From: Symbiodinium microadriaticum
Lineage: Eukaryota > Sar > Dinophyceae > Suessiales > Symbiodiniaceae
Assembly: GCA_001939145.1 (NCBI GenBank)
Contig: LSRX01000326.1
Span: 1 to 64,000 of the forward strand
Direction: 5' to 3'
DNA: 64,000 nucleotides
A model generated the notes under the pieces. It ran no database searches, was not told the DNA's origin, and was given only the letters and a program-made list of their open reading frames with translations. The translations under genes and the position numbers were made by a program. Numbering within the stretch: the first letter of the stretch is position 1; each line of letters opens with the position of its first letter. Positions 9,780 through 21,686 of this stretch are shown here, one piece after another.

Positions 9780-12700
9780 CTCCCTACATAATGTGGTGGA
9801 GGGGACGGGGATCACCCGAGTTGCTTGCCACGGTCAAGGTAGGACTAATTCAAGCTGTTCTCGTGAGGCCATTGAAGACAAGCACGGTGGGTTCAAGCGA
9901 AGCAACCGCTGTCCGAACGTCTCCCTCAGCTACACAAGCTCACGCAAGCCCGGCACAGCCGACGGATGCCGCAGAGAAGGACGATGTGTTTCATCGACTT
10001 CAATTCTGGCCCACCGAAGCCCTGCAGGCTTGTCTGGAGGAGCATAGCTTGGCATGCCCAGACGGCCCCGTGGATCGTGCCGTGCTCTGTGAGCTTGTCG
10101 GGAGCTTGATCGAAAGAGGAGACGTGAAGCATGGAGAGACGACGACGACGATGCGTGTGACAGGGACGGAGAGGCCTCGGCCTCCAGCTCCTCGAGACGC
10201 TTGGCGAGCCCCTCCTCGGGACAGTAAGGCCTGGACAATGGTGGATGATTCAGCCGGGGAGGTGCTTCGCTGTATCGCTGAACATTCAGTGACCCTCCTC
10301 GTTGCCCCGACAGGCGGCCTGAAGTGATGCATCCCTGGATTGCTCGTCGTCCTCCTGTCATTGGATTTCTGATGTTGAGATTGCACTGTTTCAGCAGGTT
10401 CGGGCAAGTCCACCGGGGTGCCACGGCTGCTGCTTGAAAGTGCAGACCGTCACCGTGTCTTGTGTCAGTAGCTTATCCGGCCAGCCACAGTTGCACCAGT
10501 GTTGCAGCAATCTGCATCTGCGCTAGACATTGAGATCAGGCACGCAGCCTCGGAGGGTCGCCACCGCGAGCCTGGCGAAGCTGCTAGCCGACTACACGGG
10601 CTCCGAGGCCTTCAGAGCGAAGAGAGCGAAGAGCGCGAAGGGAGCGAAAGGAGCGAAGGGAGCGAAGCGTGATCAGGTCGGTGAGCTCGTGGGCTTTCAG
10701 GTCGGAGGGCACCGGGAATGGAGCGAGCAGAGCGCTCCTCAGAGCTTTCCGCTGAGTCCCCCAGCGGTCGAGTATCTGCCTGGTAAGGACGCAGCTGGTG
10801 TATGTGACGACGGCCATTGCGATGCTGATGTGCCTGCAGGGAAGCATTCCAGCAACACATATCATAGTAGATGAGGTGCATGTCCGTCACTCGGCCTGCG
10901 CTGTGTTCAGCAGTGTGGCACGAAACCAAAGCTTGGAAAGACTTGAACTAGCCAGACTGCGCTTTTCCACTTCTCTTCTGTATGCTCCCCAGTGCTAAGG
11001 AGATGTGCACATTGACGCTCTGCTGAATATCTTGAAGTGCGATGTGTTGCCTCAAGACGCCACCAAGAAGGCCCCTAATGAACCAGCGTGATTTGTCATA
11101 CGTCCTTGCAGTGTCGAGAAGAGGATGCCCGACAAATTCGAGTGGCACTCTGTGTGTAAGATGCGTTTGGCCATGTTTTCGGAATTCTTTTGCTCCCACC
11201 TGCACGTAACGTGCATGGCGGATGTAGAACACGTGAATACCAGGTCTAGGTTCTTGAGCAAGACTGATCAGGCTGCAGTGTGTTAGTCGCTCGCAATTAA
11301 GATTTGATTTACTGCTTGCTGTCTCTGTGTTCGCTTTCGCTTGTATAGCTGTTTCCCAGAGTGCAGGTCATACTGATGTCGGCAGCGACTGATGTGCCAT
11401 TTCTCCAGCATTATTTCCAGAACTTCTCGCTTGGCTTCATCGATTTGGAAAGAAGGCGAAAGCATGGACTGACGCTTTCCTATGCAGATGGATCCTTCCT
11501 GCGCAGTCTGACCGCGGCAGGGCCCTGAGAAGACCTAGAAGCTTTTTGTGCAACTGACGTGGACAGGGCACAGCAGTGTAGCAGTAAGTTTGCGTACAGC
11601 ATTAAACCATGTCGAGGACATGTGTCCGGAGAAAATGGCTGAAGCACTCGAACTGGTCGTTCAGCAGCATCACGTGCTACGAGACCTCCAGCAATCTTTC
11701 TTGGAAACGGCCTCAGCATTGAAGGGTGCAGCAGCACTGGTATGCGCTAGTGGATTTTGCATGTTCTGTCCCCAGCTCCAGCTTTACCTCCATGCTTCTG
11801 CTAGCACACTCCTGTTCCAGGTTTTCCTTCCTGGCCGCCAAGAGGTGCACGCATTAGCAGATCGGCTCACGGCCGTGACAAGCATGCAGGTCCAACGGCT
11901 CTTTGGCGGCCAGGCCACAAGAAAAAGATCCTCCTCACAATATCATGCTTGAGGATACTTGCCGTGCTTTGATCATGCAGATGCTTGGAGGCACTGCACT
12001 TGCAGCAACGAGCTCTTCGTTTTCGGGCAAATGGATCCAAGCGCTTGGTTATCCTTGCGACGGATGTTGTAGAGCAGCTGCCTGAGAGGGCTTAGAGCAG
12101 TGAGACACTGAGACTCTTGTGTCTCAGATTCCTGATGGTCAGGTCGTCAGTAACAATTCCAACGGTGGACTTAGTCATCGACACCTGCCTTCACAGACGG
12201 CGGCGCTGGCATCCTTTGCTGAAAGAGAGCCCGCTGACCCTCGAATTCATCAGCCAGGATGAGGCAGCTTAGACGCAGTTTCTGCTAAGCGGGCAGCATT
12301 GTCCGAATCTGCGTGGTGTGTCAGGCTTTGCAACGAAGTGGCCGCACGGCGAGGCTTCGTGATGGCCATGCATTCCGATGCATCACGGAGATGGAATTCG
12401 GACGGCTTCAGCGGCATGCAGAGCCTGAGATACGTCATCATCCACTAGACAGCTTGGTTCTGGCGGTCTACGGCTTTCGTGGCCTGTCCAGAGCTCCGGA
12501 GGACCGCCAGTCGCTAGGCTTGGTCTCCACAATTGAACCGGTCAGCTTTGCGGGAGGATTTTCTGGCCGCCATGCCCAGCCCTCCTGATCTCGGCAGAGT
12601 TAAGTCCTCCATTTCTCGCCTGGAAGAGTTGGGCGCGCTGGGATCAGATGGAAGGCGGCTGGACTGTGTGCCTCCTCCGTGCTGGCAGAAGGGCAAAAGG

Positions 12701-13350
12701 GGTGCGGTTTCTGTGTCAACATGTGCTGCAGGCTGACTGCCGTCGGGCGGCTTCTCGACCAGCTGCCCCTGGATTCCGGCTGCGGCATGCCCTTTGGAGT
12801 AATCGGGAGGCCACCTGAAGCTTCTCTAGCTTGTTTCGTCATTCTCAGTCCTGAGGCTGGTCATCAATGGTCTGCGGTATGACGTGGTTGCGGACTGCTG
12901 TGTTATGGCAGCCATTCTACAGCAGGGCAGCCCGTTCGAGGCTTCAGCGTGTGCGCTTCGGAGCGAAAGACTTTTTTTCGCCTTTGTCCAGGCTCCTGTT
13001 CTAGACGATGGCGCTTGGGATATGCAGCGGGCTTTGCAGTACTGGCAAGTCCGAAATGTTTGTGCAACTTGGCAGGCTCAGACAGTAGCATAGGGAGGGT
13101 TCTGGTTGCTATTTGAAGGTCTTCTTTCTTGCACCCCGCTAGCACTCCTAGTCCCAGTTTCGTTCTCCAAGACAGGGCCGGTCGTTCAGCTTGTCGCAGG
13201 TGCATTTCCTGGTTCTGAATGCTTGAACCGAAGCCACGATAGCCAGCCGAATGTTTGCACTGCCGTGCCTGAAGGCCGACTGCGATGGATATCCTTCCGA
13301 CCTGCTTCAAGATCTAGCGGGCTACCGTGCTTGGTGCAGGCGGGGTCGAA
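9780..13350 (+). CDS. DEAH-box (DHX-type) RNA helicase, multi-exon
   Basis: An ATP-dependent RNA helicase of superfamily 2 can be read across many exons. The first clear exon ends in LLVAPTG at 10313. A GC-AG intron (10314-10397) is followed by SGKSTGVPRLLLE, completing Walker A. Then come QPRRVATASLAKLL (10542 on), VGELVGFQVGG (10677 on), VTTAIAML and IIVDEVHVRH (DEVH at 10870-10881). Next are VILMSAATD (motif III, 11370-11393), VFLPGRQEVHALADRL (11821 on), LVILATDVVEQ (near 12050), VTIPTVDLVID (near 12145) and QRSGRTAR (motif VI, 12331-12354). The helicase-associated domain follows: FLAAMPSPPDLGRVKSSISR, LTAVGRLLDQLPLD and VADCCVMAAILQQGSPF. DLAGYRAWCRRG near 13310 resembles the later part of that domain. 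Motif III reads SAA rather than SAT. The 5' exon boundary and the stop are not certain. Confidence 0.88.
10614..10668. repeat. Intronic GAGCGAAG/GGAGCGAAG short repeat
   Basis: A purine-rich repeat of GAGCGAAG and GGAGCGAAG words fills most of the GC-AG intron at 10608-10676 in the helicase gene. It is stop-free in the plus frames. It is recognised as intronic because the helicase motifs on both sides join only when it is removed. Confidence 0.55.
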
Positions 13351-15600
13351 CACCGAACCGGAGTTGTTAAAGTAGGTTGCAGGCGTGCTGGACCGCCTTG
13401 CATCATCTTGCTGTTACGCTTCCATGAGTTTTCATCCTTGAAGCATGGTTGGGCTTTGTCAGCCGCCAGAGGAAGGTTTCTAATTAGAATATACCGTCCC
13501 CTCTGCAGCCTTGTGCCACTGCGGCTCTTGAAGAAGAGCTTACTTGCTTAGCCGTGCCCGTGTTCCGGAATGGTCATTTCCGACACATTCACTGCGAAGG
13601 CAAGTCCAGAGCGCCGGCGCAGCTTGGGCCATTGATCAAGGTCCTCAGTGGTGCATGCACCACTTTCTTAGCTTTGAACGCCTCCAGTCCATTGACGAGG
13701 CCGCCTGATTGCTGCAGCTTGCACTTGCAATCATGATGCATTTGTAATGCGTGTGCTGTGGAGATGCTGCAGTGGTTTCGCAGGTGAAGCGGCAGATTCT
13801 TGTCATTCTGCACCAGCACGGTTATGAGGCGGGGATTTCATCGAGGAGGCCTGAGGCGGAGATAAGTTTTTCACGTCGATGTCTGCCTGTAGCTGTAGGT
13901 TCCAGCGATGCAGAGTTTGCCGATGCAGTGCAACCAACGACAACGCGGTGACAGACTTGCTTCCTGTGTTCCGGAGTTTGCAGGCCGCTTCTCTGTTTGC
14001 ACAGTGGAGCTGTTGCTTTCCAAGGGGTCTATTCAGCCTATAGTGTGGTTGAGGCTTCCATGTTTCTGGATGCAGGCGACCCTTGTACAGACTTCAAGGA
14101 ACTCCTCAGTTGGGAGAACCAGGAAGCAAGTCACCGTCGCTTGCTGCAGTGGTGATTCTCGGCTGCACATCTGCTCTGCAGGCTGATCTCCACAGTCTTT
14201 CAGTTTCTTCTCTTGGGTAGGCAGCTGACATCAGCCAAGGCATCGCTGCTTCCTTCATTCATGGGATGCTGTCGATGCAGAGCTCTGCATGCACGGAGCA
14301 GGTGCTCACGCCATTGTCGAAACTGTCATTGCTCCCGCTGCTTCGGCAAACTGGCCTTGCCGACAGGTTTCTTTCACTGCTCGGCGAAACAAGAAGGACT
14401 CACCATTGCAAAGGTCTTTCAATTGCTCGCAGTTGCATCATGCATTCCTCGTTCTTCGTGAGAAGGAGCAAGTCGGTCCGTTTCTTGCCCAGCACGGCTT
14501 CCAAATTGAGGATGTCGCGAACCTCGATTGCTTTGCCGTGGGTGAAGCTCTGCTCTACAAAAGAAGTTGGGGACGCAGCCATTGAAACGATCCAAGGATG
14601 GACAACAGCAGCGGCAAGGTCACCATTACCTTCGGGTGGCTTGTCGAATGCAAGGGTAGGGTATGGCCAGGTCAAGAGTGGCAGCGCAAAGGTTCAATTG
14701 TATGTGGCATGATCTAGCGGGTCACACATGCTTACTGTCCTCGCTGTTCATATCCCTCCTCCCTGTTTCGTCGCTGCTACGTGGTTCTGGCAGAGGTTGT
14801 TCACTGCTAAATCTCACATCGACAACATTGTCACGGAATCCCGAGGTCGCATATCCGGGACGTCTGCAGTTGTCTCAAACCGAACCAAGCAGGTCTGAGC
14901 ATCTTGAGGCAAGAGTTCCGTTTTCGAAGGCCTCCCGAACCAGCTTCGCCTAGCTGCATGCAGCATGCATAACTCCTTACATTTGGCCCCATGTATGGAT
15001 GCTTTGGGAAGCAACGTGTGGACTGGTGATCTGCGACATAGACACACAGCATTGCTACGACCTAACGAGCTCAGTTGCCTTTGCTTCGCTCTCCTCTTGG
15101 TCTTCCATGAAGGTCGCGTGAGGAAGCACGTCGGGCTTGTCAAGTTGTTGCGGCGGGCACGAACAGCACCTTTCCCTTCAGGAGTTTTGAGCAGACATGC
15201 GACAGTTTTGCAGCCCAGAGCAAACGATCAGAGGAGTGCAGAGCAGCGGAGTTGGGGCAGGCAGAGGCGGCAGCAGGCACAGGGTCTGAATGCTTCTGAA
15301 TGTATCTGTCCAGTTGTCGAGTTGAAGCGCCTTCAGCCTCTTGCGTCCACTTCTGTCTTCTGCGCGCAGGTGCAGCTCCGGGGCAGCAGTTCTCTTTGCA
15401 AGTTGAAGGCCGAGTCTATGGTTGAGCCGCAGGTGCGGCCTCAGCCCTGCTTGCCCATGGGCATGGGCAAGTCCTCGGTCAGAGCTGCAGGTGCGAGAGG
15501 ACTGTGAGGTCATCACAGCCGATGCGCTTCCCGTGAAAACAGGCAGAGGTCACCTTGCCTTTCTTGCCGGAGCTTACACTGAATGTTCGGGCAGCAGCTA
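13351..15600 (+). other. Possible 3' exons of the helicase or of a following gene
   Basis: Several fragments look protein-like but cannot be chained. QVKRQILVILHQHGYEAG at about 13785-13840 resembles the end of the DEAH helicase-associated region. FLVLREKEQVGPFLAQHGF (about 14440-14500) and VTITFGWLVECKG (about 14615-14655) may be exons. I could not find consistent splice sites or a stop, and no other domain is recognisable. The intervals between them hold nothing I can name. Confidence 0.3.
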
Positions 15601-15621
15601 ACCGATTTCGCCTGAGGTTTC

Positions 15622-16010
15622 ATGTACTTATGTTCCAAGAACACCATGGTGCCATCTGGGCTGCTGCCGTTGGTGGTGCTGGCAACCTACTGCAAGCAGG
15701 AGGCCCCACAAGTTTGTCAAGTCCGCTTGGCTAGGCCGGTGTCTCGTGGACGGGATTTGGCTGAAAAGGCCCAGCAGTGCGCGAGCTCGCCATTGGAGTT
15801 CAAGCTGAAGGTCCGCTTCCATGGGAGCTGGGAGGAGTTCAGCTTGCAAGCCCATGATCTACGGGCCCATTTCTCAGAGCTCGGTGGAAAACCCGGCTGG
15901 TGAATTTTCTGATTCCTAACAATAGAGCACATGGCCGAGGTGTTCAGTGCAATTGAAGAAGTTCGGAAGAATATGGACAAGGCCTCCAGCACATGTAAGC
16001 GGTTCCAAGG
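15622..16010 (+). CDS. Unrecognised gene, two probable exons
   Basis: An open frame to 15903 contains SSPLEFKLKVRFHGSWEEF followed by SLQAHDLRAHFSELGG. A second frame from about 15931 reads HMAEVFSAIEEVRKNMDKAS, an amphipathic helix-like segment. The two have protein-like composition and lie on the same strand as all neighbours. They may be exons of one gene. No domain is recognised. Confidence 0.35.
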
Positions 16011-18181
16011 TTTGATAGTTTGATGCCCATCCAACTGAAATGCAGCCCAGGAGTTTGGCCCACACATTTCGCTGACTCAACGCAAGCAGATTACTGTAGA
16101 GCGAGCTGCCAGGATCTTAATTATATCGTCGGTGAAGCGCATTGGACCTCTGTGACCCTTACTCATAACATGTTGCTGGATGAGCGTTGAGGCATCTGTT
16201 CGGCGGATGATGGACCAACTGCATGGTGGAGAACCTCCAGTGCGAAGTGTGGTTAGGCCAAGCGAGGATTTTTTGACGAGTTTGTTGCCCTCTTTGAATT
16301 CTCTGGGGCTGCAATTTTGATGCGACGGCATTGCCCAGGGCAAGAGAATTGCAGGAGTAGGCCTTGGCGGCAGCATCTTTGTGAATTCGGTCTGGGAGAT
16401 GTGGCCTGCATTCGTCGGAAAACTGGGTTCCTGCTGTCTCTCTCTCTGTGCGTGTGTCTGCGTGTGTGTTCGCTGCCGGACTTGTGAGCTGCTGATTCTG
16501 TGGATTGTCAGAATGTTGTATCTTCCAAGCGAGCTTCCCCAGGATTTCTGCAACCCCCTGGATGTTTCTCTTTGCTACAGTACTACAAAACTCAGTAGCC
16601 GACCTCAGTGAACCTCGAAGTCAACTAGACGATCTTTGCCAGGTAGAACGACTAAGCCATCTTTGTTTTATCAGAGGTACCTCTGCTTCTGTAGCGCTGC
16701 TCCGCTGCATTCCGGTCGAGAGGATGGACGTTGTTATTAGTTGCTGCGGCGAATTCCTTTTGAGGGTTGACATGCAATTGCAGGAAGGCAATTGACATGT
16801 CGTGCTTGACAACGGTGTCCAGTGTGCGACAGAACACGCAATCAGTCATCTACGACATGTGTTGAACCAATTTCGAACCAGTGCTTTGCATGATCGTGCA
16901 TCATGGTTTTGGCTCGAATGGATGCAGTACTATACACTGTTTGAAGGCCACCGAAACCATTGCATGAAATGGCGTGCCCCGGAGAGTTCTGTAGCACAGT
17001 GAAGCAACGAGTCGAGAACGATAAGTGTGGTTGCAATACGTCCCGTAAGCATGCCGAGAAATATCATAATCGGTTGATCATATCTGGTCTCTGCACTTGG
17101 AACTGACGTGGCCCATAGCCCATCAGCTGAATTCGCAAGGCGCTGTTGCGTGTTGAGATCGCTGTCACCAAGACACATTATCATCCTACTGCCCTATCGC
17201 ATTTGTGAGACAGGCCACCCGGCCGCTGCTCAAGTCCATGCATGTTTTGCTCACTTGCGGAGGCGCCGCACTAGAATTGGTCTGTACACAATATCAGACC
17301 GTCCCGGATCGTCTGACAAGTTTGTCAGGTCTGCTTCCCAAGAGCGCGCTTGGCATTTCGGTGGCGCTGACATTGGTTAGCAGCATCCAGGCCTCCTCCC
17401 TTGTGGCATGCATTGTTTGGCTCGTTTTAGGACGAGGAGGCAAGTCAAGCAGCTGAGTTTGTGATTTTGCCTGTGGGCTTCCGGGATCAACGGGGGTTTC
17501 GTGTTGGCACCGCGCCTCTCCCTCGCTGGACATGGTTGTTCACAGGCTGTTTCCAATGTGACGGCGGGCTTAGAAGTGGATCTGTCATACAGGGAGGCAG
17601 GGGAGCAGAGGGCTCAACAGCTCCACTTCTCATTGCTATTGGATTCAGGCTTCGTCAGCTTCGTGGACTTGGGCGGCTCACAGCCTCTCGGTTAAGTTGA
17701 CCACCTCCATTTCGGGTGCAAAGCCTGTCACATGCTTCCCAGGTGAGCACACTGCACGATCCAACGTGGCCAGATCCTTGAGAGTTGGGACGGCATTGCT
17801 TGTACTGCTTGTACTGCTCGTGGTGTCACGCCAAGCATCGCCCCCGTTCGCCGCCTTTTTGCCCAAGACGAGTGGGGCAGGGTAGGACGCCGAGGGAGGA
17901 GCGTTGCTCCCTAGCAAAGCGTTGTCAGGAGCATTTTTCTGGTGGAACATGGCAAACACTGCTTCGGGTGCACGGCTTGGGCAGTTTCTCGTGCCATTAT
18001 GTGTGCCACTTCTTCTCACGCTGACTAAGGTTTCCTCGAGGATGCGGCTTACGACAAGTGCCTTGGTTGCAGCATCCAGGCCAAGATAATTGCAGGCACA
18101 GGGCTCAAGGGTTCATGCATGCTGCTGAGGATTTTGTACGTGAGCAAAGACAGGCTGGAGGTGGGGTACTGAGTTCGGCCA
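16011..18181. other. Mostly featureless; a few hydrophobic coding-like segments
   Basis: Nothing can be named here. Between 17290 and 17900 the plus strand encodes hydrophobic stretches, for example ALGISVALTLVSSIQASSL and TALLVLLVLLVV, that could be membrane segments of a multi-exon protein. Pyrimidine and TG-rich tracts (16435-16475) look intronic. The rest is short open frames on both strands. Confidence 0.3.
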
Positions 18182-19105
18182 ATGGCTGAAGCCAAAGCTC
18201 TGCTTGCAGACTTTCAGGCTATGAAAGGCAAGCTCAAGAAGAAAGCAGCGGTTCGCGAGATGCAGTATGCATGAAAGAGAGCGCAGAGTTCTTCCATTTT
18301 CACGTGCCGCGGCTACTCAGGACGTTACCAAAGAGGACGTCAAGGCTTTGATGCCGCTTGTTCACGCTAGTGCCTGTCGGTTCAATGGAGTTCATGCAGC
18401 CTCTGGCTGTGCTTGTATATGTGCCGAATCGAATGGTTCCAAAGTGTCGAAGTAAGGTATCCAGATGATATGGAAGATGGCTCCATGCTGGTTCCGGTTG
18501 ATGTGTCGGGCGAGCCAGAAGATTTTCCGACTACTCCTGAAGAGCTCACGGCGAAGGCCACTGCTGTTTGTACATCTTCCGACACACCGAGTGAATGCTT
18601 TGCCTTGCTGCCAGCAGGTAGAGCCCAAGGCGGCAGTCACAGCTCTGATAAAAGCACACGATGCATTCGTGCCTCGGCGAATCCACAGAGCAGAGCAGCA
18701 ACTATGCAAGCAACTACCGACCTTGTCACGCGAAACGGCTTTGTTCCCCGGAGGAGAAGAGCAAGTCCAAGTTCAGCAAAGACAAGCTCTTCGGCTGTTG
18801 ACAGATTTCATCTTTGGATTGCCCATTTGTGTCCAAGCAAGTTTTACCAATGTCTGCTGTGTCTGTTGAATTCTGCTCTCGACCTCATAGCGGCATCAAG
18901 GAGACCCATTCCAATGTCAGTGGGCAGCTTTGCCGCAGCTGGGGCAGTACTATCAGCGCTCCACGAACGAATGCTCCAGGTGACTGGCTGACGCATGTGT
19001 CCATGGAGGAGGATGGTGGTGAGGAGGGCGGAGAAGAAGAGGAGCTGGAGACAGACGAGGCAGTCTGCGGTTTCATTTTTGGCTGCTTTACCCCCTTGTG
19101 CTAGC
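18182..19105 (+). CDS. Unrecognised gene, candidate first exon plus internal exons
   Basis: An ATG at 18182 begins MAEAKALLADFQAMKGKLKK, a lysine-rich helix that looks like a real N-terminus, and stops after about 30 codons, presumably in an intron. Downstream exon-like frames are VEVRYPDDMEDGSMLVPVDV with GEPEDFPTTPEELTAKA (about 18445-18560), AAVTALIKAHDAFVPRRIHR (about 18630-18695), and an acidic end EEDGGEEGGEEEELETDEA (19003-19065) with a stop at 19105. Composition suggests a cytosolic, partly disordered protein. No family is recognised, and the exon chain is inference. Confidence 0.4.
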
Positions 19106-21100
19106 CAGGTGATCGAGCCATCGCCTATGAAGAAGCGCAGAAAGCTCTGAAAGAATCCTAGCGCGAAGCGTCACTGGGGTCGGACACACCTGGCAGTCCC
19201 CTTTTTTGTTCTTTTAGATCTCGCTTTGTTCGGATTCGGATTGCAATTTTTTGCAGTAGAGAGCCTCTGTGTGTCCAGTTCATCGAGGGGAATGCTGTGC
19301 GCATGTGCAACATGGCATTCAGATGTCTCCGCAAAGCGCGTTCTGCGCGACAGCGGTCGATGCGCTGGTGGGGTGGCAGCGCACGAAAAGCCGGCTTGAT
19401 CGGGCTGTCTATCGCCTTTCAGCCAGAGATTTTCTGTCTAACCACCTTTTTCTTTAAGGTCGTGGCACCAGGTCAAGTGACTGGCCCTGCCGCGAACTCA
19501 CTGCTATCGATCAGATGGTCAGACGGTGACAGTTTCAGTCTGCCTGCAGGCCCGCAGGCTGCAAGAGGCTAGGCCAGATAATCACACAACCAATGAGACT
19601 AAAGTCTCTTGTAGCAGGTCATCACCAATGAGCCCTGCACTCAGCCAGGATCTGCCCAAGTTGTCGAGCATGCGTTCTTGAAGGGAACATCGCCCGTCTC
19701 GCCCAGGCTGGATTATACCCGAACGTCGATTTCGTTTACCTTTCTAGATGATGTTGAGCCGCCGCTGCAGTCATCAGCTCAAGGGAGCATATAAGTAAGC
19801 GATCCATGCACTCTATGGAATACCCGAACAGTCTGCAACTCAGGTGCCAGCCCAGCGACTGTCAACCAACTGCCACCGGCATTTATGCGGGTGTGACCAT
19901 CTCTCAGGTTGAGGCTGGGTCGTGCATCGCCCACGACCCCCCTTTCTTTGTTGCATCATATCTGTGGCGCCCAGATTATCATTGACCCTGACACCTTCAA
20001 TGCGCCTGCTGCGAAATTGCGAGTAGTATACGATGAAGTAGATCGGGTCTGGGCCTCGGTATGCCGGGCTTGCCCGGTCTGCAAGGAAGCAGACAGAAGC
20101 TGTAGAACATGCGTGTTTGTTTGGATAGAGCCGATGACTTGTTTTGACCGTTTTGGTTCCGGAAAGCGCTAAGACTTACAAATCTCTGTTCCGAGAGGCT
20201 CTCTGCATCCACCACAGCTCAAGATTGCAGTCCACTTCGTGGAATCAATTTTCCGTCGCTGTTGCTGTCCATGTTGAAGTCGGGAAAACATGTTCCAAAG
20301 GGTTCCGAATGCCGAGGCCGGTGCCAATCTTGGCCAGTGCCGTTACGGAAACTTCCCCTACGGAGCGCACTCGGCTACCGTGAACCAGCCGTGGCTCATG
20401 AGCTCAGAGGGAGCTCAAGTCACTTTCGATGTGCTCTGACGCTAATCAAAGCCTTGCTTAGGTCTGGTGTGGGTGCCTCCACGATCACTCTAGGCCCGGA
20501 TCATAAAGAGTGTTTCCTGCTGTTTACTGCTGCAAGTCTGATGTCTTGTGCAGATGGGAGTTTGCAAGCAAAGATCGATCTGGCAACCTTTCTTCCACTG
20601 ACGCCGCATTCTTAAGATGCCGGCAAGCTGAAGTGCATGGGAAGATATAGTTTCAACGAAACCAATCTTCTCTGACAGGTTCAAGATGGGGGGCATCTAC
20701 CACTTGTGCTACTCGGATGATGGTTCCTTTGATCCTGGGCACACGGACATCGTGCCTCAACGCATAGAGGCGAGAACCGGAGATGCTGTGAGATGCTCCA
20801 AATCCCAGCGGAGCTTGGATCCAGGTCTACGGCATTTATGATACCCGTACCGAGTGCGCCGAAGGTTGCCCTGGCTTGTCCTTTTTCATGCTGAACTGTG
20901 TGTGTGTGTGCGTATGGCATGCGTGGTCTCATAGCTGCACATGCCTGCATGATCCTGCATGCTTGCACAGATGAGACGTGTCTGACGAAGCGACCATACA
21001 AGTGCTTCTTGCGACGGCAAGCCTACAACAACATGGAAGATGTCCGGGTCTCAGGCATGCTATCCTGACCGACTGCACTTGGCCTTAAGCAGCACAAGCC
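19106..21100. other. Sparse region with one probable exon
   Basis: A plus-strand frame at about 19965-20100 encodes IIIDPDTFNAPAAKLRVVYD then EVDRVWASVCRACPVCKEA. It looks like a genuine exon of an unrecognised protein. A TG-rich microsatellite sits near 20898-20912. Elsewhere I see only short open frames, and intron-like pyrimidine tracts such as CCCCTTTTTTGTTCTTTTAG near 19200-19218. Confidence 0.3.
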
Positions 21101-21113
21101 AGTGGAGAGAAGC

Positions 21114-21132
21114 AACACACACACACACACAC
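21114..21132. repeat. (AC)n microsatellite
   Basis: A short pure run of alternating A and C. Confidence 0.9.
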
Positions 21133-21221
21133 CAACAAGCATTGGATGCGATCCACCAGCCTTGTTGGTAAGGGCGGTGCAACGAAAATTTCAGGAGGAT
21201 CCTACTGCTGAGTCATTTAGC

Positions 21222-21244
21222 TATATATATATATATATATATAT
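21222..21244. repeat. (TA)n microsatellite
   Basis: An uninterrupted run of alternating T and A, ending in TATGTATC. Confidence 0.95.
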
Positions 21245-21264
21245 GTATCTACCTCAGCAAAAAT

Positions 21265-21686
21265 ATGCAAGGAAGCTTGCCTTGCAACTTTGATGTTGGG
21301 GGGCAATCAATCTCTCCGCATGTTTTCAGAATGAACAGCAGAGCTTTGGGTGTCCCGAGCCCAAAAGGGGGGGCTGCTTTCGTGGATCTATTCCATCCAC
21401 GTGTTGGGGGCCCCACCGGTTCACTCGGGCCGGGTCGCTTATTACAGTTACGGCATCTTTGCGTTTTGAGAGTCGTCTGGCTGCTGCTGCCTGGCTCCAG
21501 CACAAGGCCTATGATGGCACGACATCTTGTGTCATTGACTACAGCTACGACGGAGCAGGCGCTCTCCTATCCCGAGATTCTCTTGGAGTCATGTATACGA
21601 AGCGTTCGCCAGGCTTCAGAGGACTTCCTGGTGGAGGCAGAGGCTCTTGGACCGGTGAGTTTGCCACCAGTGCCGCACTAAGGTGA
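21265..21686 (+). CDS. Unrecognised exon(s)
   Basis: Two overlapping plus frames are open. The one ending at 21686 reads SRLAAAAWLQHKAYDGTTSC then VIDYSYDGAGALLSRDSLGV, which has the composition of a folded domain. The other frame (21265-21681) is longer but proline and leucine rich, and is probably its shadow. I cannot name a domain. The flanking GTGAGTTTGCC at 21655 could be a GT donor. Confidence 0.3.

Noticed and set aside
18100-18120. GGCTCAAG string as a leader relic
   Set aside because: Only eight bases match and nothing leader-like precedes it. Several such 8-mers (also near 24450 and 41326) are expected by chance in 64 kb.
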